NCBI GenBank assembly: GCA_033032175.1
Contig: CM065334.1
Coordinates: 1,919,705-1,983,704, forward strand
DNA: 64,000 nucleotides
Source of the DNA: Saturnia japonica
Lineage: Eukaryota > Arthropoda > Insecta > Lepidoptera > Saturniidae
Direction: 5' to 3'
Shown: piece by piece, positions 1 to 11,847 of the stretch
Layout of the letters: each line of letters begins with the position of its first letter
Numbering within the stretch: position 1 is the first letter of the stretch
Translations under genes and position numbers: made by a program
The notes under the pieces: generated by a model
Database searches by the model: none
The model's input: the letters and a program-made list of their open reading frames with translations, nothing else
What the model was told of the DNA's origin: nothing

Positions 1-943
1 TATTGCCTTATTAAATGGTAGGCTAAACCAATAGTTGTATAATAATATCACACTAGTTCCAAAAGGAATGTGGATAGGTATTTGGAATTTATATGTGTTG
101 AACCAAATCAACACTGAGTATTTGTACTATAATGTAATAGTATATAATACTATGATATAGTATTATAAATGATAATTTGAAAAGGCATTTGAACATCTGC
201 TTGGTTCCAGTCACCATTACTTTATAATGTACTAACCGGCAACCACACAGAATATCCATTACCATTTTGGTATTATGAGCCAATGAAATTAATAGTTGAA
301 CTAGCACTGACTCCATTCAACACACATTTTGAACAATGAAGGCGGTAGGTGATTGCGTAGGCATAAGGACTGTTTGTCCCTTTGGCAAAACCACAAATAT
401 TACCCTTGAACAACCATATGTACCTTACCTTTACCTGTGTATAAAATATAGTATGTGAAATGTTACATGTAGATGATGTGTAGTGATTTATATTCTCATG
501 AGAATATTATATATTACAAAACACACTAATAGTTCCTTATTTATCTACGTATGTAATTGTAATACCTTTCTTTACCAAGGTATTCACATATGTATATTTT
601 ACAAGAATAAAGTAATATACATTAATTTTATAGATTTCAAATTCTAGGTATTTCTTATAGAAATTACCAATTAAAGATATTTTTCAATCTGTTAGCGCTG
701 TATGGCACTTATAACAAGTTTTATTATGATTAATGTGAATATATGTCTGTACTGTTGAGTGTGGGTTGGTGACATATTTACCTCAAGATTTTGTACTAAC
801 TTTCAGTACAATCCAGCACACCTTCCTTTGTATTATGAACACAAGAGGATGTCTGTGTAGAATCCTGTCTGACCTGGAAGGCCGACCATCACATAGGCAA
901 GAGAATTACAAGATGACAATATCTGGTACTTACTGCTATTGGA
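1..943. other. AT-rich sequence without a supported gene
   Basis: Only short frames occur. A minus-strand stretch around 440-290 gives an open frame of about 45 residues rich in Gly, Ala and Tyr, but without a start, splice sites or a recognised family. Nothing can be called. Confidence 0.4.
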
Positions 944-1168
944 TCACTTTGACACGAAAGAGTTCTCTTTCAAATGCCAAACCGAATACCAAATCAAAGC
1001 AACATAAATACCGAACAGCCACCCTGCGAATCTAATGGCGATCCAAAAACTGAGTCTCACTGTCATGGAATCATTTCTGATTACACCCAGGGAGAAATCT
1101 TTGTACGAACTAAATCGATTATCGCTTAATGTGAAGAGATTCAATACACAAACGCCTAATGGGAATTC
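944..1168 (-). CDS. Possible terminal exon of an unknown minus-strand gene
   Basis: On the minus strand a reading frame of 74 codons opens directly after a plausible splice acceptor (TTTTATTATAG, 1179-1169) and ends in TGA at 946-944. The frame has no start codon of its own before the acceptor, so it would be a terminal exon. Its second half is hydrophobic and aromatic (RLSFWIAIRF then GWLFGIYVALIWYSVW), which would make one or two membrane segments close to the C-terminus. A poly(A)-signal-like AATAAA lies downstream at 725-720. Plus-strand frames over the same bases (766-1035 and 1035-1277) are open too, which weakens the case. No upstream exon could be identified and I do not recognise the protein. 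Confidence 0.25.
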   Translation of the reverse strand, partial: EFPLGVCVLNLFTLSDNRFSSYKDFSLGVIRNDSMTVRLSFWIAIRFAGWLFGIYVALIWYSVWHLKENSFVSK

Positions 1169-2130
1169 CTATAATAAAACTCTGATGATAAGACGGTGCA
1201 CTGGATTTACCTCCAGTTTCATTAAAGCTCGCTTATTGAATTATTTATTACTGCCACACATAAGTACCTCATTTTAACCAAGGTTAAAACTACAGAATTT
1301 GTACAGTAGATCATGTAAAGTAGTAGAATGTTTGTATGATAAGTCATTGTCTGAATTCTATAATATTAGGTACGTTCCGTAGTTATTTTTGTACATTTCC
1401 ATAAAAGTTAATTAAATCTACTTACAGTCTTTAGGGTTTCAAGCAGCACTTCTTAATACTAAATAGATTTATGAACACATACATGCAATGAAACTTTCAG
1501 ATTACTCTAAAACTAGCTAGTACATTCACTATCACGCGCAAATCCTACTTCTCGAATTATGCTAGATTTAATCAAATCTCCCGTAAATAATACTACTGAT
1601 ATCGCAAGATCCTAGATTCGTACTCGAACCTAACCCTAATAACTTTTCCTATATCTTCTGTGGGATCTCCCTGACACCGATCGCGAACTTCTTGATGTAT
1701 TTATTTCAGACGCAACGAGCAAGAACAAAAACCTGAATATTACCTATCTAATTTCACTGTTAATACCGACAGAACTTTTGACTGTTTTCACCAGCATTAT
1801 AACGGCCTATTTAGTATTTACTCACTTTTGGTATAATAACGTCTGATATCTACTGACTATTTTCGACCGACCGTTCGATCCTCTCTGATTGACCACCTTT
1901 AACAGACTCCTTTCTTTTTTTAACTAACCCAGCCCTTTAAATACCCCGTCGTTTTGATTTAAATCCCACGCTCCTTTCGTCGTAACGTTTCTTTTTTTTT
2001 CTATATTTTTGCCAAAGTCCCGTTATTCCTACGATTGTTTTGTACTCCCATCGTTTGGGTTTTTCCCTCACCCTTTTTTTTTTTTGTCCCGATATTACTG
2101 CGTATTTTTTTCATTGCCACTAGAGATGGG
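1169..2130. other. Non-coding AT-rich stretch
   Basis: There is no convincing ORF. The 1900-2110 part has runs of T and pyrimidine-rich tracts. If the minus-strand exon at 944-1168 is real, its intron and upstream exons would lie here, but none could be identified. Confidence 0.4.
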
Positions 2131-2740
2131 TAGTACATGTACTAATTACTAATAGGAACTAATTCCTGATACTGTACTAGAACGAACTATTTCATAAGCT
2201 TCATAGTACATCGTTCATTTAGTACTTCGTTTGCGGCAGGCCAGCACGGTGTATTTAGTACTTAGTACCTATGTGATTCATGAGACTGGAGACGTGGTTC
2301 AGTCGAAAGAGAGCGAAATGCAAAGTAAACACCTAATAGGCTCTAGTTCATTAAGCTATTTTGAAATAAAGACGAGAGAGTAAGAATTATTTTTATTATT
2401 GTTTTTAGACATTTTAGTGAGGATGAATTTGTTCAAAGATTTAGTTTCAAAATTTGATTAGAATAGAAGAATACTTTTTTTTATTAGTTAATACTATTTT
2501 TCTGGAAGTGAAAGTGTAGTTTAGTCTAAAAACACCGGGTCTTTAGAATGACAATCCTAAGCCTGGAAGGTATGAAGGAGAATCAAAATATACCTAATAT
2601 TCATCCGTGTACGATCCATTGTACTACTGTACATTGTACTATTAATAAATAGTACCAGAAATCAGATCTACTTCAGTTGAGAGATTGTACTAATTCAGAG
2701 CGCCACTTTTAATATCCGAGCAAGCGCATCTCTATTTTCT
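2124..2740. mobile_element. Possible hAT-like non-autonomous DNA element
   Basis: The segment begins with TAGAGATG (2124) and ends with the inverse, CATCTCTA, near 2735. Inside, the pentamer GTACT recurs many times at both ends. It has no coding capacity. TAGAGATG-type termini are typical of some hAT elements. I could not find the expected 8-bp flanking duplication, so the boundaries and the class are uncertain. Confidence 0.3.
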
Positions 2741-3119
2741 CAAGGTTCCTCAGTCTATCTTTGTTTTCTATTGTTTTTCGCCGTGTCCGGTCATTTCTTT
2801 TGTTAATTCTGTATTCTCACGATTAATTATCCGCATGCTGTCTTTGTTTCAATATTGCAAAAAGGTAAAACCCGTAGGTTTCTGTTTTATTATATGTATT
2901 ACAAAGCTTCCCGCATTCTAAACAATATCTTTTATTTTTATTTTATAAATTTTAACCTTTATTACAAAGATTTTAAATTACCTACGTTTGTCAAAACATC
3001 GAATCGTAGTAGATTTAAAGTACTTATAATGTTAAACTAGGCAGCGTTACTTGTATCGATTTTAGTTTTACATTGATTTCAAAATTATAGCTAGGTACTT
3101 AGGGTGGATCTGTTACACG

Positions 3120-3830
3120 GCGAATATGCCTAAGATGGCCTTGCTAAGTACAGTACAAACCAGACAACAACGACCACCGAGAGATCCAAATTCATCGGCG
3201 GTTGCCACTGTCATGCCGTCCTGCAAAACTAACTCTTCACGTTACGCTTAAAGGGCCAGATGTCGCAAGAAGAAGGGCACTTTGACCTTGAGAAGGGTTT
3301 TCACAGTACCACGGTAAGAACCTATGAAAAAGAAAAGGCACTGAGAACTTTATACGCTTTATAGATTAGCACTTGACCATTGTAGTGTCGTGGAAGAGGG
3401 TCTGGCACCCAATTACAGCTGCCGGAACATAATTATTGATATGAGGCATTCAAATTTAGTTAGCCAGGAGAACATTAGGTAATACCTTACCGAGAGGCAA
3501 AATGCAAAAACGTACCTTAGAGAACCACTAATAGATAATTATTCATTTGTTACTCGTTTGTTGGTTGCGAAAAGGAATCCAAGGTTATTTGGCTGCGATC
3601 GGAGACGTTCTGAAGAAAGCTAAGGTCAAGAATACTCTAAACCGACGAGCATGCATGAAAAGATTAATGAATGTCCAAGAAGCGAAAGAGGTATGGCAGG
3701 ATCGTAGCAGGTGGAAGGACGTGGTCTCTGCCTACCCCGTTGGGAAATAGGCGTGATTTATGTATGTGTATGTAGGGTGGAGGTATTCCACCAGACGGAC
3801 TGCTCCAAGAAGAGAGAAATCTACGAAGTT
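3120..3830. repeat. Fossil LINE fragments shared with 55135-55490
   Basis: Two pieces (3160-3340 and 3765-3830) match 55135-55490. Shared landmarks are CTCTTCACGTTACGCTTAAA and, further on, GGTGGAGGTATTCCACCAGA. Short related pieces occur at 9040-9170, 27640-27830 and 50450-50640. No intact ORF remains. The matches suggest the decayed 3' part of one LINE family. Confidence 0.5.
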
Positions 3831-3947
3831 ATTTGGTTAAGTTTAAATGTAATTCTATCTTATTGAATATGTCGGTTTTATAGATTACAACGTATAAGTA
3901 AATTGTGGCAAATAGCTATTAATGAAATTATTTTACCCTTTTTCCCG

Positions 3948-4125
3948 ACTGCAAAAGAGGAGGGTTATGTTTTTCGAGAGTATAATATGTATGTATGTAT
4001 GTCTATTTATTTGTCACGCTCTGTAGCCTAAACGGCTTGATGGATTTTAGCATACGAGGTATCGTTAGATTCGTCTTAGTTGTGAGATTGACATAGGCTT
4101 GTATAATATTTAGTAAGTATGATAT
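3948..4125 (+). repeat. Dispersed repeat family A, copy 1
   Basis: Starts near CCCGACTGCAAAAGAGGAGG, continues through a GTAT microsatellite and TTTGTCACGCTCTGTAGCCT, and ends near GACATAGGCTTGTATAATAT. Further copies are at 4662-4760 (5' part only), 30165-30352 (minus), 50712-50960 and 62378-62650. It is a non-coding repeat of about 200 bp, probably a short non-autonomous element. Confidence 0.6.
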
Positions 4126-4429
4126 CTGGGAACCAAATAAAAAAAATTAAATCGTAATTTTTTTTTTGGTCAAGTGTATATTTTTTTACAATTGGGTTCT
4201 TTGTTTTCTTTTTATTTATGTGCCCTAAAAATTAATTTATTTGTGTAATTGAAACGACTTCAATTATTAAGTGTTTATATATCGATGTAGCAATCTACAT
4301 ATAGTTAAATTTCCTAATAATAAAGCTGTCAATAATTTTTGTTTTAAATAAATAAATATTAGGTAAGTACAACATTTTTCGCTAGCAAAATAAATATAAG
4401 TATAAATTTCAAAGTAATTGAAAAAAACG

Positions 4430-4466
4430 TATAAAGTTTACAACTAAGTCATAAAAAGTTCACTTT
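4430..4466 (+). promoter_or_regulatory. Putative core promoter of gene 1
   Basis: TATAAAG at 4430-4436 is followed 32 bases later by TTCACTT (4459-4465), close to the arthropod initiator TCA(G/T)T(C/T). This would put the transcript start at about 4462 and give a 55-base leader before the ATG at 4517. It is an inference from motif and spacing only. Confidence 0.4.
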
Positions 4467-4516
4467 TATGTGATAAAATACTTTAGAATAATAATAAAAA
4501 AATGTGATTTATCAAA

Positions 4517-4556
4517 ATGAGACTTGTTCTATGTTTAGCATTGTTAGTAATAAATG
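4517..4556 (+). CDS. Gene 1, exon 1: signal peptide
   Basis: Forty coding bases from ATG to the donor AATG|GTACGC. The encoded Leu/Val-rich segment is the hydrophobic core of a signal peptide. The intron is phase 1 and the junction codon becomes GCG (Ala), a fitting residue just before cleavage. Confidence 0.75.
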
Positions 4557-7500
4557 GTACGCTTTATTATTATTATTAAATTTACTAATTTAACCAACAT
4601 CTGTATTCATCTGTAGTTTTTTGAATGTTTTAAAGAGTCATTCCGGATTACAATTGGCTTTTTACCCGACTACGAAAAAGGAGGGTTATGTTTTTCGAGG
4701 TCTCATTAGATTACGATGTCTGGGATCCAAATTACAATTATTTTTTTGAGTCAAATGTATTTGTTGCTGTCAGGCATTTTGCTTCCTTTATAATAACTTA
4801 GTTCACAATCTTTTTTTAAAATGTTATAGTAGTAAGAAGACATACTCACATACAGTCAATCTAATTTTGAGTGATAACTTCCACTAATTTAGGTATTTGT
4901 CACTAAACTGAAAAAGGACCGCAGGGCTAATACAATTACGGACCAGTTATAGCGTGTAAGTTCGAATCCCTACAATGAATCTGAACGCCCGGTGAAGGAA
5001 AACATGGTGAAGAAACCATATCATAATGGTAGGGCATTGACTAATGCCCGGCTGGCTGGCTAAAACCATCAAGTTGAAAATCTGTCGCCAAACACCTAGA
5101 TGTAGGTGTGTTTTGTAGCTGCACTTGTGAGCTATTCCTGCCAATTAAAATCAGGTGAGAATTAAAAAAAAATTGTCGCTTAAGTACTACCCGAGCGTAA
5201 TAACATTCAAACTACATCGAAAAAGCGCAGAAGATTAATTTAATGGATTGGGACAGATGACGTTCTAAATAATTTCGTATATTCACAGCGGAAACAGTAA
5301 CTGTCAAACCGAGGAGCGTGAATTTAGCTTTAGAGACAGTGTTGAAATTCAACAATCACGACAACTCTGCCGATTTACGATTCATTGACAATGTCCAAAC
5401 GTTTTTGAGCAAAGTCAGAAATGCAATCGGCGGAAAGAAAATCGACAGAAGATATTTCAAAGGAGGTACATTGACATTCAAATTCAGTGATTTCATTGAA
5501 ACCCTTTTAACTATATTAGGTAACTTTGACGACGAAGATCTAGAAGATGTATCCGCTGTTATAAGCGATGAATTACATAAATACCATTATGAGAATTGTA
5601 AATTTTATGAACTGCTTGATAATAAGGATATGAGACGATTTGTTGGTCAGAAATTAGACCGTATTAAATACGTGACAGCTGAGACCATGAGAAAACAATT
5701 GAAAGACGTTCTAAATTTACTAAGAGTGGGTAAATTGGATGATAATGTACAAGAATTTATTGATTACATAAACTCTTTATATACAGCATCTTCTGAGTCG
5801 ACGTTAAATAAATTCGTAGATAATTTGAAACTTTACAGTAGTAAATCCAAACGAGCCAATTTGGATCTTATAAAAATTGTCAGAGAAGGAATACGGAGTA
5901 TCATATTTGATCATTATACTAGTTTGAATGTGAATGCAAGACGTGATTTTAAACTCAGGTTGGAAACGTTTTGGAAACAATATATTATGCATATAAATAA
6001 TGCAGAACATAATGTTAAATTTAATTTAAAATTGCATAAAAACACCCGTGCATCGTCAGAAAAGAATCTTAATGCCCATGATTCTTATTTAAAAAAATTA
6101 GTAAGTGTTTTACCAGGCTCTGGTAAAAAAATATCTTCTCGTAAAGGAACTAAACGGACACACGATAATGATGTTACGCCACTGAAAGTACACAAGAGCT
6201 ATAAATTTGTTAAAAAAATTGAATTCGACGGCAATCGCTTGACTTTTGAAAATTTCGATGATATTTCTAGAAGCATTGATGATACGTCTAAACTGCAAAC
6301 AAACAAGAATAATCCAAAAAATAAGCAATATAAAAAATCTTCGAAAGCTTACGACAATATTGTTTTAGATGACATTGATAAGACAGTTACACAGAAACTC
6401 AAAACTGTTGAAGGACGAAACGACAATCAAGACATATTTGATATTGATAACGAAGCATTCATAAAAAAGACACCAAAGAGCAAAAAACCTGCCCTAAAAC
6501 ATAGTCTCAAGAAACACAAACTTTTAAAAACAAATAATAGGAAACGTACAAAATCTAAGCATTATAATAAGAAAAGAAATCATTTTGACACCAAGCAAGA
6601 CTATACTATGAAAACTAAACATAGTAAATCAAAACATAGTAAGCATGTAAAAGAAAACAAAAAAGAAATAAGTGAATATGATAATATAAGTGATAATACT
6701 ACAGTAACAAAAACACAAGTAACAACGAGAAATAAAAAAATTGACGAATTTAATGAAACGAAAAAAGCAATATTTCTCACACTATACCCTGAGGATTTCA
6801 CTGTGAAATTTACAAGGAAGAGATCAAATAATAAAATTACGAGAAAAAATCACAAAAAGAATACAATTTGGGAAGATGTAATAGCAATGAAGAAAACAAC
6901 AAAGAACTTTGACCCCGAAGAAGATAATCTCGAGGACAAGAAAATCCGTCATCAGGAACCCGATAACTATGTTAACATAATGGAGGCAACAGAACCAATG
7001 CAAACCTTAGACAATAAGTCAACAATACTAATGATCTCTAAGAGTAAAAAAGTCAAGTAAGTAAAGTTTTGTGAGCATTAGAATTGTTTTCTTTTGTGAA
7101 ATTGTACATTAATATATATATTATAGTCAAAGTATTTGCAAACAATAACAGGTGAATCCATTCCATCAAGAAAGATGAATCCAAGGGGAATGAAGAAATG
7201 ATAACTTTTGGAATTATTGTCAGTTTTATCATTTCTACCCACATCACGTGAAACTTGCTTAGCGTAAATTTATTTATGACCTAGCATGCATATCTTTGTA
7301 AACGGTAGGAAAAATAAATTTAATTGCTGTAAGCGAGAAGTCATATTACATGAGTTTGATCCCTTAAAATGTGCTCCTTTAGTAATTTTAGTTGCTTTTT
7401 AATTTCAGGCAATATCATAAGCTTAGACGTCTTAAAAATCACAAAAAGAATTCAAAATATTTTGAAAAATCTAAAAAATTTCGAAAATCTAGAGGCAGTT

Positions 7501-8417
7501 CTGTAGAAGGCATATCTATAGAAAGTTTTGAAAAAAACCAAAGACATTTGATATACCGTAAAATGAATAATCAAAAGAATGCAAGCAGTTCTAATATAAA
7601 TACTAAAGACATAGAAAAACAAATCATGCTTAAAAATGTATCTAAAATTACAACAGAATCAAATCCAATGCTAAACGAAATAAACGACTACGGTACTTTG
7701 GATTTTTGGGAAGGCACTATAAAAACTACAAAAAAATTTACAAGTGCAGCGAAATCTAGCACAACGGCAACAGAACCTACCACGTCTACAACAACATACA
7801 GAGAGAAAACAATTTTCCTTACAAATTCTAGCAAAATTAAAAATATCACAGATAATATTTATGAAGCCAACAAAGCAACGAAATCTTTCGAAATAGTACT
7901 TAGATCAAATAATAAAAACAAGGGAAACATAACTATGAAAACAATGATTATTAACCAAACGGACACACCAGAATTACCATTTGCCGACGTAAAAAATACT
8001 GAAAAGAACGTTACCACAGTAAAAAATAAACTAACTACAACTGAGAGTGGAAAAACCAAGCAAAAATTAACCAATCGCACGTCAAAACCGAAACATAACA
8101 TCAGAGTTAGTAATACAAAAAACGAAACAAAATCAGTAACTCTCTCACTTATTAGAACATCAACCGAAATAGAAACAAACAATACAGGATTGACTTCAAC
8201 ATCTACAACAATTAAAACATCACCTAAATTTCACTTGGGTAATTTTTTAAATCAATCGAAAGTTGATTTCGGGGACGATAAAAAAAAGTTGGTACACGAA
8301 AAAATTTTGAAAGATATGGAAGTTATTTTTGCTCCGACTACGCAAACAACGGTCACCATACCCAAAGAAGCGACAGATCCATTTAGAGATATCGAAGAAG
8401 CTCTTGACTTTGTTTAA
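4517..8417 (+). CDS. Gene 1: secreted Lys/Asn/Thr-rich protein of unknown function
   Basis: Three exons (4517-4556, 5289-7056, 7409-8417) join in frame to 938 codons plus stop. Exon 1 supplies a signal peptide (MRLVLCLALLVIN, then A from the junction codon), so the product should enter the secretory pathway. Residues from about 15 to 240 are mixed and rich in Leu, Phe, Asp and Lys, predicted mostly helical, and contain the only Cys of the mature chain. From about 245 on, the sequence is low-complexity: Lys/His/Asn-rich with repeats such as KHSKSKHSKH, then a Thr-rich mucin-like stretch around residues 715-740. No catalytic motif, membrane segment after the signal, or known domain was seen. 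It could be a structural or extracellular-matrix-type protein, but that is a guess. Splice sites and frame are strong; function is unknown. Confidence 0.8.
4557..5288 (+). other. Gene 1, intron 1 with two repeats
   Basis: GT...AG intron of 732 bases. It contains a truncated family A repeat (4662-4760) and a SINE copy (4935-5165). Confidence 0.7.
4935..5165 (+). repeat. tRNA-derived SINE, copy 1
   Basis: It has the RNA polymerase III B box GTTCGAATCC (4961-4970), then the family body GGTGAAGGAAAACATGGTGA, a segment reading CATCAAGTTGA, and a 3' end near ATCAGGTGAGAATT. Other copies are at 42115-42335 (minus), 49360-49480, 50217-50465, 55940-56150 and 59740-59995 (minus). The last keeps the best A box, TGGCTCAGTGG. 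Confidence 0.7.
5289..7056 (+). CDS. Gene 1, exon 2: helical domain plus Lys-rich region
   Basis: Acceptor TATTCACAG|CG and donor AAGTCAA|GTAAGT bound 1768 coding bases. The first part encodes the folded-looking region, the rest a basic low-complexity chain. The in-frame TAA at 7058 falls just after the donor, which agrees with splicing at 7056. Confidence 0.8.
7057..7408 (+). other. Gene 1, intron 2
   Basis: GTAAGT...TTTCAG intron of 352 bases, phase 2. AT-rich, with no recognised repeat. Confidence 0.75.
7409..8417 (+). CDS. Gene 1, exon 3: basic then Thr-rich tail
   Basis: The acceptor TTTCAG|G completes a Lys codon and opens 335 more codons to TAA at 8415-8417. The reading continues the Lys/Asn composition of exon 2 across the junction. 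It then becomes Thr/Ser-rich (TTATEPTTSTTT region), which would suit O-glycosylation. The last 30 residues are acidic (FRDIEEALDFV end). A poly(A) signal AATAAA is at 8438-8443. Confidence 0.8.
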
Positions 8418-9700
8418 TTAATTTAAGTTTTTCGTAAAATAAATTCAAAGGCAACAGCTTTTGTTTATTTTCATTAAAATTTAAAATGTTATCTAGTTTG
8501 TATTTTAGTTCGAGCAAAATGGTTTGCTTGCAAGTATCGTGGACCGAACTTCGCTACCAATGTTTCGTTACTTGAGGAACTTGCATTTCAACTTAAGCAG
8601 CGTCTATCTTAAATAGTATAATACTTACACTACTACTACTACTAGCTACTGTCCTTAGGAGTGTGGAGGGCATTAGAACTCGCGGAAGGGCAACCATTCG
8701 ATGGACCGGTTAGATTAAGCCTCCTTGTGCGTTCCATTGCATGAGTGCTCTAGATTAATGACCGATCGAGATTGCTGGACTCTGTTTACACTTCTCAACC
8801 ACGACCACTTCTGTCAAGAGTGAAATGACTCAGAAGAAGAAGAAGAACGACATCTTCACGCATGTATTAAGCGCTTTTAATTTGCCGCTTCAACGGTTTT
8901 TAGTCTGAATCGAAACTACGTAGCTACAAATTTATAAAACCCTTTGATCACCATAAAAGGTGCTTACTTCAAATTTTTTTTTTAATTAAAAGTACCTAGT
9001 TAATCGTCAAATTAACGGTACTGTCATTGATGGTAAGCCAGTATAATCCTAACAAAACGGCGACACCTAGAGATCTAAATCCAGCGACGGTCACCACTGT
9101 CATTCCAACCTCTAAGCCTGCAACTGGATATACACTGGCAGAGCCCGAAAAGCGACAAACCGTGTTCACATATAGTAAGGTTTCGATTAAAGGAATTTGT
9201 AAAAATCTTGCATGTATGTTTTGTTCTGGGAACTAATTATTACGTAGTTACTTATTTAATAAAATCTCTAGGAGGAAAAACGGTCGGCAAGAAATTCGAA
9301 GAATAGGGTTTCGCAGAACTCAATTTATTGCTGTCGAGCTTTGCAAGAACGGTTTAATGGTGAGTGAGAGAGACAACTTACTGCATCTCGCACTTATTAT
9401 ACGTACAAGACAATTGAAAAAAAAGAAAACCATATTTTATAATTTTGAGGAGTTCCCTGATGAATCTTCGTAGTCGAAGGTCCAATACCAATGAAAATAA
9501 AATAGGCCCACACTTAAGGTGTCCCCTTATCCCCTATCCAACTAAAAAGGTATCATCTAAATCGGATCATAAATAAATAGTTATGCCTGGACATCCATAA
9601 AAAAAGCAATTGAACCGAGAACCTTCCTTTTTTGAAGTTCATTAAAAATAGATGAATAATCTTCCAAAACTGAACTGATTTTAATATTTTTTTCATCGGT
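8418..9700. other. Intergenic, repeat remnants
   Basis: Holds the gene 1 poly(A) signal, a short TAC microsatellite (8626-8645), a family-LINE piece (9040-9170), and a family E copy on the minus strand (about 9425-9600). No gene seen. Confidence 0.5.
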
Positions 9701-9702
9701 AC

Positions 9703-10165
9703 AAATAAATAAAATTGAAAAGTATGTTTGTAATGTCGGTACTAAATACAAAAAAAAAATTGATACAATTTTTGTCTGACTGTTTGTTTCAGCTAATCTC
9801 CGAAACGGTTGGATCGATTTTGACAAGGCCTTCACTGGCAGATAGCTGATGTTATAAAGAAAGCTACTTTGATTTTAGAAAAAAAAAACCAGGGTTTGCG
9901 CTAATAAAAATCAATTCGGTAGAACGACGATTTTAGTGCGCCTAAATGGCTTACGCCAAGTATAACATAAAATATAAATATCAAGTTAATGTACTACAGA
10001 ACTGTTGATCTTAAAAATACCTACAAAAAAGTTACCAACAGCTTCAGTCTATCTTAAAATAATTACTCACAATAACCATTTTTGTCTTTAAAATAACCGG
10101 GAGCGTGAGTAGCCTGAATCGCGCGTGTGCCCGATCGATGGTATTCTGTAGTCCAGCATGAAATT
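9703..10165 (-). repeat. Dispersed repeat family B, copy 1 (minus)
   Basis: The reverse complement runs from GCCCGATCGATGGTATTCTG-type sequence through CGGTTATTTTAAAGACAAAA and TATCTGCCAGTGAAGG to an AATTTTATTTATTTGT end. The full family is about 500 bp. Plus copies are at 30405-30637, 36160-36610, 41456-41960, 49487-50010 and 53715-54106; 60780-61265 is minus; 57330-57945 is rearranged. It is non-coding and resembles the 3' region of an RTE-type LINE or a non-autonomous derivative. Confidence 0.6.
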
Positions 10166-10537
10166 TGCTTGGCGTCCAATAACGTCACAAAATGGCCGAC
10201 AGCGTTTACTGAGATAATAAAAAAAAACAATTTTATAATTTTTAATTCAAACACTTAATTTCAACTATTGGTTTCTTATGTCAAATACTACAGAAAATAC
10301 TTATTTATTGCGTCAAATTTGCGGCGTAAGGCAGTGTTACCCATGTCTAGTCCCTATTATCTCGACTCCGGCATTGAATACGCGACGAACGCGCAAATCA
10401 AAAGGCCAAAACGGCTCATCTGGAAAAACCCTAAAAGGGTTAGGGTTCCTAAGATGTTGCCAATGGAAAATCCCACCAGCCATATAATAAAGAAACTGCT
10501 TGCATTTACAAACGTAAAAACTCACGAGGAATCATTA

Positions 10538-10820
10538 TATTAATACGTGAAAACTTCGGACTCCTTTTTAAGTGTATTACGTGCACGGAAGTCTGTGAGT
10601 TTTGGCATGGTTAAAGTTTATATGTAGAAGGAGTGCAGAAAGCTAAAATTTATCTATAATATCTGTTACTAATATATTAAATAAAATAAATTAACACTGC
10701 GAATCCTAACCCGACCAGTGCCATTGACCGTAGAACCCCCAAAATATTGACATTGTCACTCAATTTAAAGTGACATCAAATGATATAATATTCAGTTTAG
10801 GTTCATACTGCAAATATTGT
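10538..10820 (-). repeat. Dispersed repeat family C, copy 1 (first half, minus)
   Basis: It matches the intact minus copy at 60040-60600: the block with GGCATGGTTAAAGTTTATAT, then GAAGGAGTGCAGAAAGCTAA, then CCCAAAATATTGACATTGTC. The remainder of this copy is at 11848-11920, after an insertion of about 1 kb. Other copies are at 12045-12330 (plus), 36640-37000 (minus) and 54561-54905 (plus). Confidence 0.6.
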
Positions 10821-11847
10821 TTGTTCGATAAAAACATTTGACGCCATTGGCCGTGTGTTTAGGGTCATTGTCATGCTTTAATTGTTACATAGTATCTTTT
10901 ATAAGATCCCTTTCGATTAAATGCAAAATAATCTAGTGAATGGTGTATAAAATTTTTATTGGTCAAATTATGACTTGTGTAGTTTTGTTAGCTAAGTGAC
11001 CATATGAAGTTTATCATAAAGCATAAAACTTTTAGTATAAAAGTCAATGTTTCCTGCCACCTAAACTATGCTTGACCTGTATCTGAAACACTAATCTCTT
11101 CCAGTGATATATTAGTGTGAACTTTTACCGAGGAACTTGCATTATGAGGTCAATCAATGATTTGTTGCAATCCTAGTGTTTTGAGATGGAATAACGCCAA
11201 CAACAATCATCAGATTGGACCGAAGTGTAAGAGTATTGCTCATTACCAGTAGCAATGTATATTGTGGTGGAGTTTTTGCAGTAAAACCTTGCATAGATTT
11301 TGACACACTTGAAAGTTTACAGTGTTATAGTATGGTCAGTAATTTTACCTCCTGACAATCATCATAATACTAAAACACCTATGAGCTATCATTATATCAT
11401 TACCACAAGGAAGCTGTCACATAATGTTAATATCATCAATGTTTCAGTGTTATCAAAAGATATAATATAATATTAAGATTTAGAACTATCAGTATAATTG
11501 TCATACTAGATCATAGAAAGCTGTCAGTAAACTATACACAGGAATATTCTGCAAGTAAACTTGATGAAAATCTGTTTCTTCTGGGTCTCATACCACTGCT
11601 ACATAATATATCTTACAGTGGTGTCGAGTATATCAAACATTGCATACTGCCCACCATTTCCTCACAAATAGTTTAGCCCGTAATTGGAAAAAAAAAACTC
11701 CCTGGAAGAAAAGTTGTTTCCCACCTAATAGTCCTAATAAAAACAAACTCTTAATAAATAATGAGTACAGAGAAATAAATCAAGTTGCATAGGTGAATAT
11801 TGAAACTTTGTGTATGGAAAATGTGGAATATGGAATGAATATGGAAA
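10821..11847 (-). pseudogene. Decayed Tc1-type DNA transposon
   Basis: This block of about 1 kb splits a family C repeat. On the minus strand, 10878-10850 reads KHDNDPKHTA, the conserved motif around the second catalytic Asp of Tc1-family DDE transposases. The rest is too full of stops to follow, and terminal repeats were not resolved. The interruption of a repeat whose uninterrupted form is seen elsewhere supports an insertion. Confidence 0.5.

Noticed and set aside
5318..7060. Gene 1 as single-exon ORFs at 5318-7060 and 7392-8417
   Set aside because: Neither has a proper ATG at its 5' edge. The GT-AG boundaries join them in frame with a signal-peptide exon.
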